Made by a program: the position numbers and the translations under genes. Shown in pieces: positions 1-11,473 of a DNA stretch of 64,000 nt. The first letter of the stretch is position 1, and every line of letters begins with the position of its first letter. The notes below the pieces were generated by a model. That model was not told the origin of the DNA, ran no database searches, and worked only from the letters and a program-made list of their open reading frames with translations. The stretch comes from Nectonema munidae. Taxonomy: Eukaryota > Nematomorpha > Nectonematoida > Nectonematidae. The stretch lies in contig JAUIRK010000942.1 of the NCBI GenBank assembly GCA_030549495.1, positions 1 to 64,000 of the forward strand. The letters are read 5' to 3'.

Positions 1-3000
1 CTAAACACCATGCACTTTTTTAGTGTTTCTATGAGTCTTCTTTTCTCACATGATTAGACGTCATGTGTTTAGGCTTCACAATATATATATATAAAACTAT
101 TCTCCATTCTTGGAAATAAAACTGTCTATAGATCTGAGTAAACGAGATACATATATATGCTTAAAAAAGCAAGACTCATGCATAGTTTATATGCATATGA
201 AACGAGAGGCTCCTCTGCAAACATCAGTGATGGATAGATCACATATACACTATAAAGCCATCATATGACACCAGCGGTATGATTTAGCACTGCTATCACG
301 GATCTCATCTGTTTTCATTTGTGTATACTAATTTGCTCTATGTCTTCATCTGTACAGATTTCCTTTCTTTACTTGCGTTCTTCTTCTTGCGTAGCCTTAT
401 TATCACCGTTTTTAAACTTTCAGGTCCCTGTCTTATTTTTCTCTGCTATCCTCATTTATTTGCGAGTCAAAGTTCTCCCTTTACACTTGTTAAATTTCCT
501 TGTTTCCACTCACTCTACTTTTAGCAACAGAATTTTTCTCACAATTGTTGTCCCTATACTCCACCACTCTACGTGTGAAGGTATTTTTATTTTTATAATT
601 TTTTAGCCATTAGTATAAATCCACCAGGTTTTATGTTTCTTTTGAATTTATATTTGAGGGCGTGGGTAATCGGTTAGCGCTGAATCTCCGACCGCAAAAT
701 GTTGGCTTACTAATCTCTTACTAACTAGATCTTTTTAGTTATTATTTTTACTTTTTTGTCTTTTATTAAAACTCTTTTTTTACATTTAGAAATGATGTAA
801 CATTAAATTTTCAAAATTTTATTTATCCATTTTTACTAATATGTACAGTTTACAACTTTCCCATAAGAGTGTTTTTTACAGCTTGCTTAAACGTTCCATT
901 AGTATCAACACTCACTCTTTATCTTGTAAAAGTTAATAGAGATCTGATGTGTTTTTTTCTTATGCGAAAACAAAAGAGAAGAAGATGCTTATAAATATTA
1001 CGGGTTTTTTTTACTTTGGAGAGTGGAAAACAATTAGTTAGAAAAGATGATAATGCTACTCCATTTACGACCATTGTTTCTTTACGGGAACTTTGTATCA
1101 GTTTTAGCCATCGTTGCTTTTTATATAAAACTTCTACTATAATTCTTCTGCTTCCCATCAGATAATCCTCTGATGCTTCTGGTCCTTGAATGGGTATCCA
1201 AAAAAACTTTCTCTTTTAGAAAAGTCTCGAAATTATATTATTTTTAAGATAAATAAATTGAAATTGGGAAATAAAATTTTAATATTGTTTTTTTGAGTTT
1301 TTTAACTGTCTAACTAAAAAAAAGTATTATTTATTTAGAAAATCCTTAGCAATGAAATGTTCAATGTAGTTGTTTTTACTATATTTTGAAAGAATTCGTG
1401 TATCGTCTCTTTTCTCGGCATCGATTTGAAGAAAATTTTTTATAAATACCTTCAAAAACTGTTTCTTCATCTTCGTTCTATGAGCTGTAGTTTGCAGTTA
1501 TTGTTCATGTTACTAATTCTTTCTCACTTTAATCAAATATTTTATGCTTGATTCATAATCTGGGAAGTTTTTCACCTGTTTCATTTGAGTGTGTCATTAT
1601 CAAAGATATGTTTATTTTTGCTGAAGAAAATGTTTTCGCTCAACAATCATCCATGTTGTAAAATTAGTCCTTTAGAATCTTCGCACAATTGTAGATGAAA
1701 GTCATTGAGGTTTATAATAGGTTAAAGAATCCAAGGAGACTGATTAATAAAAAGTTAGAGAAATTATAAAATTTTTACAGCTTAGGTGTTTTGTTGTCTT
1801 GATAGAGCTTTAGGCGAAAATAGCTTTCTGAAAAAATTTGACTATATGAACTTCAAAAAGGTTTATAGGGGAATTAAAACTTTATAAATTCTAAGAAAGG
1901 TTACTAAAGATTTATTTGGATACTACGTTCCTTTTATGAACCAACTAGAAGTTATTCTCTCTTCCAATGAGATAAAGTTTTTTGATGTTAACAATCAAAA
2001 AAAGTGCATGAAAGACTTCTTTTGATGGATCAAATTTGAAAAATTTGAATTTTGAGTAAAAAAGTCTTTATATTGCTTTATATTATGATGACTTTGAAAT
2101 AGCAAACCCTATTGGCGCAATATAGAAAGCATAAAGTTACAGTTTTATATTGGAGCAATACGTTCTAAATATTCTACTCATCTTCTTTCTCAACTTTTAA
2201 CAATTACAAAAGAACACTGAAAACTTCTTGGTGCAATAAGACTTTTTAAAGACTTTGAAGAAAGTATGAAGCGGTTACCGGTGTAGAACTAGAAAGTTAA
2301 CAAAGAAATTAAGAAAAGCGTATGGTATTTTTTTATATTGCGTTTTGGGTGACACTCCTGCAGCACAGTACATTGCGGTTTTGTTAGCGCGCTAGCCAAA
2401 AAAACCCCAAAGAGAACGTACACTTCGCAACTTCAAATCGTCGTCTATGGGGAGCAGTTTAAGCTGAGGAACGAAAGAGCATAAACATCAAATCAGGGTG
2501 TGAGGAAATGACAAAATGTCTCCCTCCTCAGAGAAAGCATTTTTCAAAGATCTATGGCATTGAGATAATGTTGCTCTGCTTTGAGTAGTTTTCCTTTATT
2601 TAAAGTCACTGACCGTATACTGCATGATCCCATGCATGTTTAGTGAAGGTGTTGTTAAGATATCAATTCAATTACTTCTAGAAACATTCATTTATGATAA
2701 AAAGTATTTACACTCTTGAAAGACTTAACTTTTTCATTTCTAGCTTTCAATATGTTCATACAATGTTGAATGATAAACCTCAAACTTTAGAAAGAAATTC
2801 CTAAAATATTTTAATACGTTACCCATGACTGCCATTGAAACAAAGAATTTTATGAATATGTTTTGCCTTTTCTTGTTTCCGATTTCGTTCCTAAAGATGA
2901 TAAGATGTGGCAAAATTTCATCAAGCTTATAAAGATATGCTCACTAATATTGTCTCCCATTATATCCGATGTCACGTTAGACTCCTTGTATGTTTTAATT

Positions 3001-4432
3001 TATCAGCACAATTTTTTTTTTGCTGAAACATTTGGCCATACAACTTTTCCACCAAAGCTTCATTATCTTACACATTTACTGATCAGTAGAAAGTCTGGAC
3101 CAGCTCGCAACCACTGGTGTGACGACTTGAAAACACAGCATTTTTAAAAATGCTAAGCGGAAGAATTTCGATGTATCGTAGTCATTGCTGTTTTCCATCA
3201 ACATTGGGCGTGTATGGGAACAGGTAAAAAGAATTTCATCTTTGCATACTTTTGTTGTAGTTGGTGAAAAGCAACCTCTTGACATTAACGAACTGATTCG
3301 AACCTGCCTTTGAACAAAACCTCTAGACATTTTACCTGTCAAAGACATGTTCTACAGCTGATTCTGCAAAATTAGACGGAATTAAATACGTGAAAAACGA
3401 CGTTTTACTTTTCTCTAAGTTGAAAAGCGACGAGCCAGAAATTCTGTTTAATTGAAAAAAATTTTGATTTCATCCGATGATATGATTTTTTCGTGTGTGA
3501 TAAACTTGAAATAGCAGTTTGATGCTGCTCATCTTAATGCTTTTTGTTGTCAAAAGCTTAACCAAAAAGTACCTATGTTGAATTCGCAAAATCTTGATTA
3601 CAAATGGCCTCAAACTTGTTTTTCATACAATGAAAAAGATTTATGTGATTCTAGTTAGAGTTGATTTTGCTGGTCATACATAAAAGCGTTTTATGTTTAG
3701 CAATTTTTTGCGCTTTTTACAGATTTAAACTGCAACTTATTATTCTCTTTGTCATTCAATATTTAAATTGAAAGCACATTTTTCAACGAAAAGCTTTTGT
3801 ATGAGTCAAACCAAGTACATGGATAAAGTGGCGATTCAAGTTAAGCAAAACAAAGCTTCAACTTTACAAGTTACTTCCTCAGTGTCTTGAATCATTGAAT
3901 TTTCCTTCTCAACGTTGTTTCAGCTTTCAATCGGTTTTTAATTTTTTTAAATCTCAATTTAAGTTTTTTTTACATCTAGATATACATTTAGAAAATCGAG
4001 GTTGACGGGATGGTATTTTTCCATTTTCTAGAAGAGAGTGATATTTTGTCATGATGCTAGGATAATCGGACCGACCAAAAGTGACGCTTTTAATCAATGA
4101 AGCAAATAAAGGAAAGACTGAGAAAATTAATGATCAAGGAGAACATCAGACGAAAGTACTTCGAATTCGTCGCTATAATTGTTTTCGATATATTTATATT
4201 TCTTTACAATTATATTTTGTAGGAGAAAACAGTAAACAATGAGTCAAACGATAACAAAATTTTACCTAAATTCTCAAATATAGTCACATCAACTTTTGAA
4301 AAGCGGAGAAATAGCGCGAATTTGATAGACTTTTGTAGAAGAAATCAGCTTATCATATTATGACAATGGAAGTAAATTCAAAAAAAGGAAGATTACAACT
4401 ATTTAGGAATCGTGCTTTATTCTATGTATCCA
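1..4432 (+). mobile_element. Broken CMC-type DNA transposon copy, cut by window edge
   Basis: This stretch is the reverse complement of about 8355-12779, so it is a second copy of the element at 6457-12837 in opposite orientation. The outermost 58 bp lie outside the window and the distal 1.9 kb (most of the SAM-gene half) is missing after about 4432. The transposase reads on the plus strand but is interrupted by many small indels and stops. A stretch at about 2863-3085 is essentially identical to the intact copy and still encodes the FPPKLHYLTH motif, whereas neighbouring stretches differ every few bases. Confidence 0.9.
1353..3683 (+). pseudogene. Decayed transposase of the left CMC-type copy
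   Basis: The decayed zinc-finger start lies near 1353 and transposase homology continues to about 3683, collinear with the minus-strand transposase at 9088-11473. It is broken by numerous one- or two-base indels and cannot encode a full protein. The best-preserved block (2863-3085) matches the intact copy almost base for base and includes the DFVPKDDKMWQNF segment. Confidence 0.8.
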
Positions 4433-5984
4433 CTGCAGAAAATCCCCACTTATATGATCAGTAATAGGCATACTCTATTATGCAAAAGTAGTGCGATAAC
4501 AGCTTTCAGGCCCCATGTGGGCTGGTGTGGCTCTTATGAATAGCGAGTGGTTCTCTAAGCTATTTTGAGTGTGTGCACGAACCCTATTAACTGATAAATT
4601 TTATCTAGACTCCTTCTTCAGAAGAACTTCTTATCTGGACTCTTCTTCGAACTTATTTTCTCAAGATTGTTATATAGGAAATTTTTTTGTTAATTTGGCT
4701 TTTAATTTACCTTTTAAGTTTGTTTCTGTAAAATATGGCATTAAATGCAAAAAAAATTTAGACTTGCATTTTATCTTGTGACTCTTTATAAGACATTTAA
4801 AAAAAAAATTATGCCTCCTTTTAGCCTCTTGTGTGCTCCTGCCTTTTATATTTGAATGAAAAATGGAAGCATATATTTTTATTAATCTTTTCGAGTAAAG
4901 TAAATTAATATTAGCATTTTTAAAATTTTTGATAATACAGATAAAAGTAAGTAACATTTTATATTATGTATTTAAAAAATTTGATATTGAAATAAACTTG
5001 AAACTTGAAATATATTATACTTTTTATAAGTTCTAATTTAAAGTGAAATATTCCATCATGAAGTTTGCAGTCAACTCGCCCTCTGTAATGCCAACTCCAA
5101 CTAATAAACTAACTCTGCTAGACAAATAATTTGCTTCCCAAACGAAATAAGTTCGTTTGTAGATGTTTAACTCAAATTTGACTCAAATTTTGAAAACATA
5201 GCATGATTTTACTAAGAAATATTTCTATTTAAGGAATTTGCTAAAGTGTTAGATTTCGTTTATTAACTGCAAAGAATTTGTAAAATAGGAAATTGCTATT
5301 TTAACCGACTAACTATACTTAGACAAACCTTGAAAACTGATGAGGAGAAAGTTTAAAATTCACTTTCATCATATCGACACATAAAACTTAGAAATAAATA
5401 CTTGAATGTAAAATTTTTCTCTTTTAAGCAATGAGAAATTAAGTAGGCATGCTCAGCTTCAAGCGAAGAAAATTCTTTTGTGAAAAAATATCTTGGAAGA
5501 TATAGTTAATCAAAAAAAAATGAATATGATATTTAAGTTCAGCTTTTTTAATTTTACATAAGAAAAAATTATTAATTTTTTGAAAGACTTTAATTTTTTA
5601 AAAAAATTTGATGAACAATGAATTAACCAAGTAATTAATCAATTATCTATCCAACTAAGCAATTAACTAAACTAAAATCAACTAATTAATTAAAAAATAA
5701 TTGGGATGAGTGGTGAAAAGTGATTTGGTGCGAGTAGACCAAACCATGATCATGATAAACAAAAAATGTTATTAAAATATCCTAAAATAATCAATGTATC
5801 AAATAAATTAGCTTTAAAAAATCTATTATTCAACAAGTTTTTCAATAGAAAACAAAATGTTCGCTTTATTTTTATTGCTACCACATTTTTATATGTTTAA
5901 CATAACATAACATAACATATTTAATTAAGCAAAAAGAAGGTTGTTCAAACCTATGAAAATTGCATCTAAAATAATAACTTCAAA
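4433..5984. other. AT-rich spacer, no gene seen
   Basis: No exon-like or transposase-like reading was found. The stretch 5620-5700 is low complexity and built from repeated TTAATTAACTAA-like words; the same kind of sequence recurs near 23240 and 33235. A short ATAACATAACATAACAT run lies near 5900. Confidence 0.5.
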
Positions 5985-6456
5985 AAATGAGATATTTGAG
6001 TTTTCATAAGAATCACAAGTGTAAAAATTTGAGATGACTCCAATGGAAGTCTAATCTATTTTTAAATACATTTAATGTTGGTGCATCCAAAATATTTTGA
6101 GGTTGATTGTTCCAATCTTTAATTGAAGATTTAGTGGAATAAATTTTTCTAAAAGTGCCATAATGACAGTCTAGTTGAAGTTTTAAGGAATTACATCGAG
6201 AAATATACGTGATGCCATGGAGGTAAAACTTTTCTTTGTTTTGAAAATTTTTTCTTCAGTATATTATAAATAGTTATCATTTTTGGTCTCTTAATTCTAT
6301 AAAGAAGAGACCGAAGATTGAGTTCTTTTATTCATATCTTGGACACCAGCTACTTTTTTAGTGAACTTTCTTTGAACTCTCTCAAGTTTCCTCAATTCAA
6401 GTTTGTTGTGAGGGCCAGTAATTATATTTCCACATTCCAATATTGGTCGTATCATA
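5985..6456 (-). mobile_element. LINE reverse-transcriptase tail, first half
   Basis: On the minus strand this encodes the typical C-terminal tail of a CR1/Jockey-type LINE reverse transcriptase: an RPILECGN motif, then ELRKLERVQRKFTK, then KDWNNQPQNILDAPTLNVFK ahead of a stop. The copy is 5'-truncated and has frame breaks. The CMC transposon at 6457-12837 inserted into it, and the upstream part continues at 12838 in the same reading frame once one TA is removed. Confidence 0.8.
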
Positions 6457-6720
6457 CACTGTAAAAAATGTGTTTAGAATCTAAACACAAAACTAAACAC
6501 GTAAAATGTCACAGATTTTGAACACCTAAAAATCTAAACATGTTTCAAATCTAAACACCTAAACACAATTTTTAGAATGGTTTTTAAACACCTAAACATC
6601 TCTAAAACTATTACACCTAAACATCTTGATTCTAGACACGTTTAACATGATAGTGTTTAGTTTATATTGAAAAATAGAGTGAAACACACAAAAACAAACA
6701 TCATTTAACGTCAATTTTTT
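6457..6720. repeat. Left terminal and subterminal repeats of the CMC element
   Basis: After the CACTG terminus come about a dozen close variants of CTAAACAC and its reverse complement in both orientations, within some 210 bp. Such clustered subterminal motifs are known transposase-binding arrays in CACTA elements; the binding role here is inferred. Confidence 0.75.
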
Positions 6721-7270
6721 TCCGAGACCTCAGCCCTAGACGTGTCTATACCAACACACTAATATGGCAGGACCTTTTTTGGAGATTGTGCATTTCTTGA
6801 TTGAATCCCCTTCCTATCATTAACCATTGGCTTTGTGTAAGGTTTCTAGATTTTTCTTATGGAATGAATGGGGATCTAACCCGACACTTCTATACCACAA
6901 GCCTATATAGGCTTCTATAGAAATGCATCACTATAGATCATAGCGCACCCATTTGAAACACACAGTTATCATAAAATACACTAAATAGCAAGGGGACAAT
7001 TACATAGAACTTCAAGAAACTAATAAAACATCACTATGAAATTTTTAAAGTGGTCATTCAAAACAAGAAATAAAAACAACAATCAATATATACTATGTAT
7101 TTATCACACTAGAATATAAAAAAATTAAAAACAATAAATCCATAAATTGAGCAAGAAATATTAAATTTTATTTTATAAATGGCTTTATTAATGTATTTTA
7201 TAGAAAATTTTAATATATACAGAAAAAATAAAAAAAAACTAAAAAAGAACATGCATAAAGGTTGAATTTT

Positions 7271-8956
7271 TTATAACCATTCGGTATAACTTTTTTCAAA
7301 TTTGATCAAATTTGATCCTTTGAAAAAAGGAAAGTCATCATTTAATACATGTTTTTGTAAAAATCCTAAAGTTTGAAAACTTTTAGGATAACATAAATCA
7401 AAAACATAATAGGTCTTCAATAAAAATATCATCGCCTTCTTTATTTTTGAATCTACATGATAGGAAATTCCGTCTCCAACTATGTAAATGGCACGTATTT
7501 CATTATTTTTCAAAATGATCATTCTCGGAGAGCTTCCTATTTTTGATGTAGTATCAAATGGACTATTCTAAAAAAACAATGCTTATTTTTGTTATATAAC
7601 GTATAAATTTATGCTTACATCAACAACAGTGAAGAGTTTTTCATTTGATGAGCTTTTAGATGATAAAAAGGATATTTTTTTCTCAAGCTTTATTAAAATT
7701 TCAAAATCTCTTAAGTTTTTGTCTTTGAAAACTTCAAAGTCAAAAATTCTCACTAATTTTTCCACAGTTTCTTCAAATTTTTTATTAATTTCGTCTTCAA
7801 TTAATTCAGGTTTTAATAGAGCAAATTCTTTTTCAACCTAAAAAAAGGAAAATCAAATATTCAGATGCAAAGAAAACTAACAAGTTTACCAATTTTAAGT
7901 TTTCTAGAAAAGGAAATTTATTTATAACTTCCTTAAGACCAACTGGTAAGTTCTTTATAGTATTTCTTCGCTCAAAAAAGAAATTTCTTGGGCAAGATAT
8001 AAAGCCGCAAAATCTTGATCTTGAAAATTTTGCTCCACTTGTTCACTCAATAATTTAAGGGCATCTGATGATGACATTTCATTTTGATTTTCTTCTAGAA
8101 GACAAAAAATGCAAAAACAAAAAATAGAAAAAAAGTAATAACTTACGATATATTTCACTAGCTACGAATTGTGAACTCTTTTTCTTTTTCTTCGTATTTT
8201 GTCCCGAAAGTTTTTTCTTATTCCACTTCCACCTTATATTTCGCACTTTTTGCGAGAGTTTCTTATTAAAGTATGCCTAAAACACGACAATATTTAAAAA
8301 AAAATACTAAAAATCATATTTACCCATGGGGATCTTCCATATGGAAAAGAAATACACGGATACATAGAATAAAGCATTTTTCCTAAATAGTTGTAATCTT
8401 CCCTTTTTTTTGAATTCTTCCATTGTCATAATATGATAAGCGATTTCTTCTACAAGTCTATCAAATTCATTAATTATTTTCCCACTTTTCAAAAGTGATG
8501 TGACTTTATTTGAGAATTTAGGTAAAATTTTGTTATCATTTGTTTCATTATTTATTGTTTTCTCCTAAAAAATATAATTGTAGAAATATAAATATATCGA
8601 AAACAGTTACTTGTGACGAATTCGAAGTACTTTCATTTGATGTTTCTCCTTGATCATTAATTTTCTCAGTCTTTCCTTTAGCTTCATTGATTAAAAGCAT
8701 CACTTTTTTGGTCGGTCCAATTTTATTATCAAGCATTTTCAAAATATCACTCTCTTCTAGATGATAAAATACCATCCCGTCAATTTCGTTTTCTAAATGT
8801 ATATCTAGATGTAAAAAAAACTTAAATTGAGATTTAAAAAAATTAAAAACCATTGAAAGCTGAAACAACGTGAGAAGGAAAATTCAATGATTCAAGACAC
8901 TGAGTAACTTGTAAAGTTGTGCTGTTTTCATTAATTTGAATCGCCACTTTATCCAT
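7271..8956 (-). CDS. Transposon-borne SAM-domain accessory gene, about seven exons
   Basis: I read exons at 8851-8956 (start ATG at 8956), 8611-8804, 8324-8564, 8155-8276, about 7895-8097, about 7619-7838 and 7271-7569, all on the minus strand with GT..AG borders. Exons 1 and 2 form a SAM domain: FNDIHLENEIDGMVFYHLEE followed by DILKMLDNKIGPTKKVMLLI. SAM domains mediate protein oligomerisation. The last exon contains YPKSFQTLGFLQKHVLN, which resembles a tail shared by related uncharacterised animal transposon proteins. Exon 3 ends out of frame with exon 4 (the expected PYGRSPW/AYFNKK junction is in another frame), and exon 5 has a frame break after SFLSEEI, so this copy is damaged. Its role in transposition is unknown. 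Confidence 0.7.
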
Positions 8957-9087
8957 ACTTATTTTTGATCATACAAAGCTTTTCGTTGAAAAAATGTACT
9001 TCAATTTAAATATTGAATGACAAAGAGAATAATAAGTACAGTTTAAATCTGTAAAAAGTGAAAAATTGTAAACATAAAACACTTTTA

Positions 9088-10752
9088 TTATGACCAACAA
9101 AAATCAACTTTAACTAAAATCACATAAATCTTTTCATTGTATGAAAAACAAGTTTGAGGCCATTTGTAATCAAATTTTGCGAATTCAACATAGACTTTTT
9201 GGTTAAGCTTTTGACAACAAAAAGCATTAAGATGAGCATCAAACTCAAGTATTTCAAGTTTATCACACACGAAAAAAAGTATATCATCGGATGAAATCAA
9301 AATTTTTTCAATTAAACAGAATTTTGGCTCGTCGCTTTTCAATTTAGAGAAAAGTAAAACGTCATTTTTCATGTATTTAATTCCATTTAATTTTGCAGAA
9401 TCAGTTGTAAAAACATTTCTTTGACAGGTAAAATGTTCAGAGGTTTTGTTCAAAGGCAGGTTCAAATCAATAAGTTCGTTAATATCAAGAGGTTGCTTTT
9501 CACCAACTTCAACAAAAGTATGCAAAGATGAAATTCTTTTTACCTGTTCCATACACGCCCAATGTTGATGGAAAACAGCCAATGACTTTTCGATACATTT
9601 GAAATTCTTCCATTTAACATTTTTAAAAATACTGTGTTTTGCCTCAAATCGCACACACCAATGGTTGCGAGCTGGTCCAAACTTTCTCATTTGATCAGTA
9701 AAATGTGTAAGATAATGAAGCTTTGGTGGAAAAGTTGTATGGCCAAATGTTTCAGCAAAAAAAAAATTGTGCTGATAAATTAAAACATACAAGGAGTCTA
9801 ACGTGACATCGGATATAATGGGAGACAATATTAGTGAGCATATCTTTATAAGCTTGATGAAATTTTGCCACATCTTATCATCTTTAGGAACGAAATCGGA
9901 AACAAGAAAAGGCAAAACATACATAAAATTCTTTGTTTCAATGGCAGTCATGGGTAACGTATTAAAATATTTTAGGGAATTTCTTTCTAAAGTTTGAGGT
10001 TTATCATTCAACATTGTATGAACATATTGAAAGCTAGAAATGAAAAAGTTAAGTCTTTCAAGAGTAAAATACTTTTTATCATAAATGAATGTTTCTAGAA
10101 GTAATTGAATTGATATCTTAACAACACCTTCAAATAAAACATGCATGGGATCATGCAGTATACATTCAGTGACTTTAAATAAAGGAAAACTACTCAAAGC
10201 AGACAACCTATTAATGCCATAGATCTTTGAAAAATGCTTTCTCTGAGAGGGAGACATTTTTGTCATTTCCTCACACCTGATTTGATGTTCTCTTTCGTTC
10301 CTCAGCTTAAACTGCTCCCCATAAAGACTATTTGAAAGTTGCGAAATATCAATTTCACACGTTCTGCAGGGTTTTTTTGCAAAGCTAACGCCTTCTTTAA
10401 AACCACCAATGTACTGTGCTGCAGGAGTGTCACCCAAAACGCAATATAAAATACCATACACTTTCTTAATTTCTTTGTTAACTTTTAGTTCTACACCAGT
10501 AAATAACCGCTTCATACTTTCTTCAAAGTCTTTTAAAAGAGTCTTGATACCAAAAGTTTTCAATGTTTGTGCTTTTGTAATTGTTAAAAGTTGAGAAAAT
10601 GGTAAAGTAAAGCGAAGATGAGGTAGAATATTTAGAAGTGTCCAATATAAAACTGTAACTTTATGCTTTTTTCTATGTGCGCCAATAGGGTTTGCTATTT
10701 CAAAGTCATCATAATATAAAGCAATATAAAGAGAACTTTTTTTTTTGCTCAA
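9088..10752 (-). CDS. CMC-type transposase, catalytic part
   Basis: This is a 554-residue open frame with family hallmarks: YYDDFEIANPIGAHRKKHK near the start (candidate acidic residues), CRTCE near residue 130, HDPMHVLFEGVV near residue 200, and PPKLHYLTH followed by FGPARNHWCVRFEAKHSIFK. These match the transposases of animal EnSpm/CACTA-like elements that I recognise. It overlaps the upstream zinc-finger frame (10709-11473) in another frame; the switch falls at a T-run near 10737-10747, so the original protein was probably one chain now split by a homopolymer indel. I read the apparent initiator as an artefact of the frameshift. Confidence 0.85.
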   Translation of the reverse strand: MSKKKSSLYIALYYDDFEIANPIGAHRKKHKVTVLYWTLLNILPHLRFTLPFSQLLTITKAQTLKTFGIKTLLKDFEESMKRLFTGVELKVNKEIKKVYGILYCVLGDTPAAQYIGGFKEGVSFAKKPCRTCEIDISQLSNSLYGEQFKLRNEREHQIRCEEMTKMSPSQRKHFSKIYGINRLSALSSFPLFKVTECILHDPMHVLFEGVVKISIQLLLETFIYDKKYFTLERLNFFISSFQYVHTMLNDKPQTLERNSLKYFNTLPMTAIETKNFMYVLPFLVSDFVPKDDKMWQNFIKLIKICSLILSPIISDVTLDSLYVLIYQHNFFFAETFGHTTFPPKLHYLTHFTDQMRKFGPARNHWCVRFEAKHSIFKNVKWKNFKCIEKSLAVFHQHWACMEQVKRISSLHTFVEVGEKQPLDINELIDLNLPLNKTSEHFTCQRNVFTTDSAKLNGIKYMKNDVLLFSKLKSDEPKFCLIEKILISSDDILFFVCDKLEILEFDAHLNAFCCQKLNQKVYVEFAKFDYKWPQTCFSYNEKIYVILVKVDFCWS

Positions 10753-11473
10753 AATTCAAATTTTCAAAATTTGATCCATCAAAGAAGTCTTTCATGCACT
10801 TTTTTTGATTGTTAACATCAAAAAACTTTATCTCATTGGAAGAGAGAATAACTTCTAGTTGGTTCATAAAAGGAACGTAGTATCCAAATAAATCTTTAGT
10901 AACTTTGCTTTTCTTTGAATTTATAAAAGTTTTTGTTCCCATAAAAACCTTTTGAGGTTCGACAAGATCAAAGTATCTCAGAAAATACTTGCGCTGTAAA
11001 AACTCTGTCTCAAGACCATCAAAACACCTAAGCTGTAAAATTTTATAAATTTCTTCTATTTTTTGACAATCAAGTCCTAGGTTCTTTATTTTATTGTAAA
11101 CCTCAGCGAGCTTTTCATCTACAAGTGTGCGGATTAAAGGGATAATTTTATTTATGGATGATTGACTGAGCGAAAAACTTGCTTTTAACTTCAGCAAAAA
11201 CAAAGCATCTTTGATGTGACACTTTTCAAATGAAACTTCAGGTGAAAAACTTCTAGAATTGTCAGAATAAGCATAAGAAGAATTTGATTGATGAGAAGAA
11301 TAATGTTTCCGTGAGCAATGCTTACGAAATGACTCATAAGAACGAAAGATAGAAAAACAGTTTTTTGAAGAACATTCAACAAAAAAATTTTCTTCAAATC
11401 GATGCCGAGAAAAGAGATGATACACGAATTCTTCTTCAAAATATGTAAAAAAACTACACATTGAACATTTCAT
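10709..11473 (-). CDS. CMC-type transposase, N-terminal zinc-finger part
   Basis: This is a 254-residue frame starting MKCSMCSFF. Two C2H2 fingers are visible: C3, C6, H19, H24 and C34, C39, H52, H57. An alpha-helical region follows, ending in YYVPFMNQLEVILSSNEIKF. Fingers of this kind at the N terminus are usual for animal EnSpm-like transposases and probably contact the terminal repeats. The frame ends just after the A-rich stretch where the catalytic frame (9088-10752) takes over, which I interpret as a single frameshift. Confidence 0.82.
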   Translation of the reverse strand: MKCSMCSFFTYFEEEFVYHLFSRHRFEENFFVECSSKNCFSIFRSYESFRKHCSRKHYSSHQSNSSYAYSDNSRSFSPEVSFEKCHIKDALFLLKLKASFSLSQSSINKIIPLIRTLVDEKLAEVYNKIKNLGLDCQKIEEIYKILQLRCFDGLETEFLQRKYFLRYFDLVEPQKVFMGTKTFINSKKSKVTKDLFGYYVPFMNQLEVILSSNEIKFFDVNNQKKCMKDFFDGSNFENLNFEQKKKFSLYCFIL

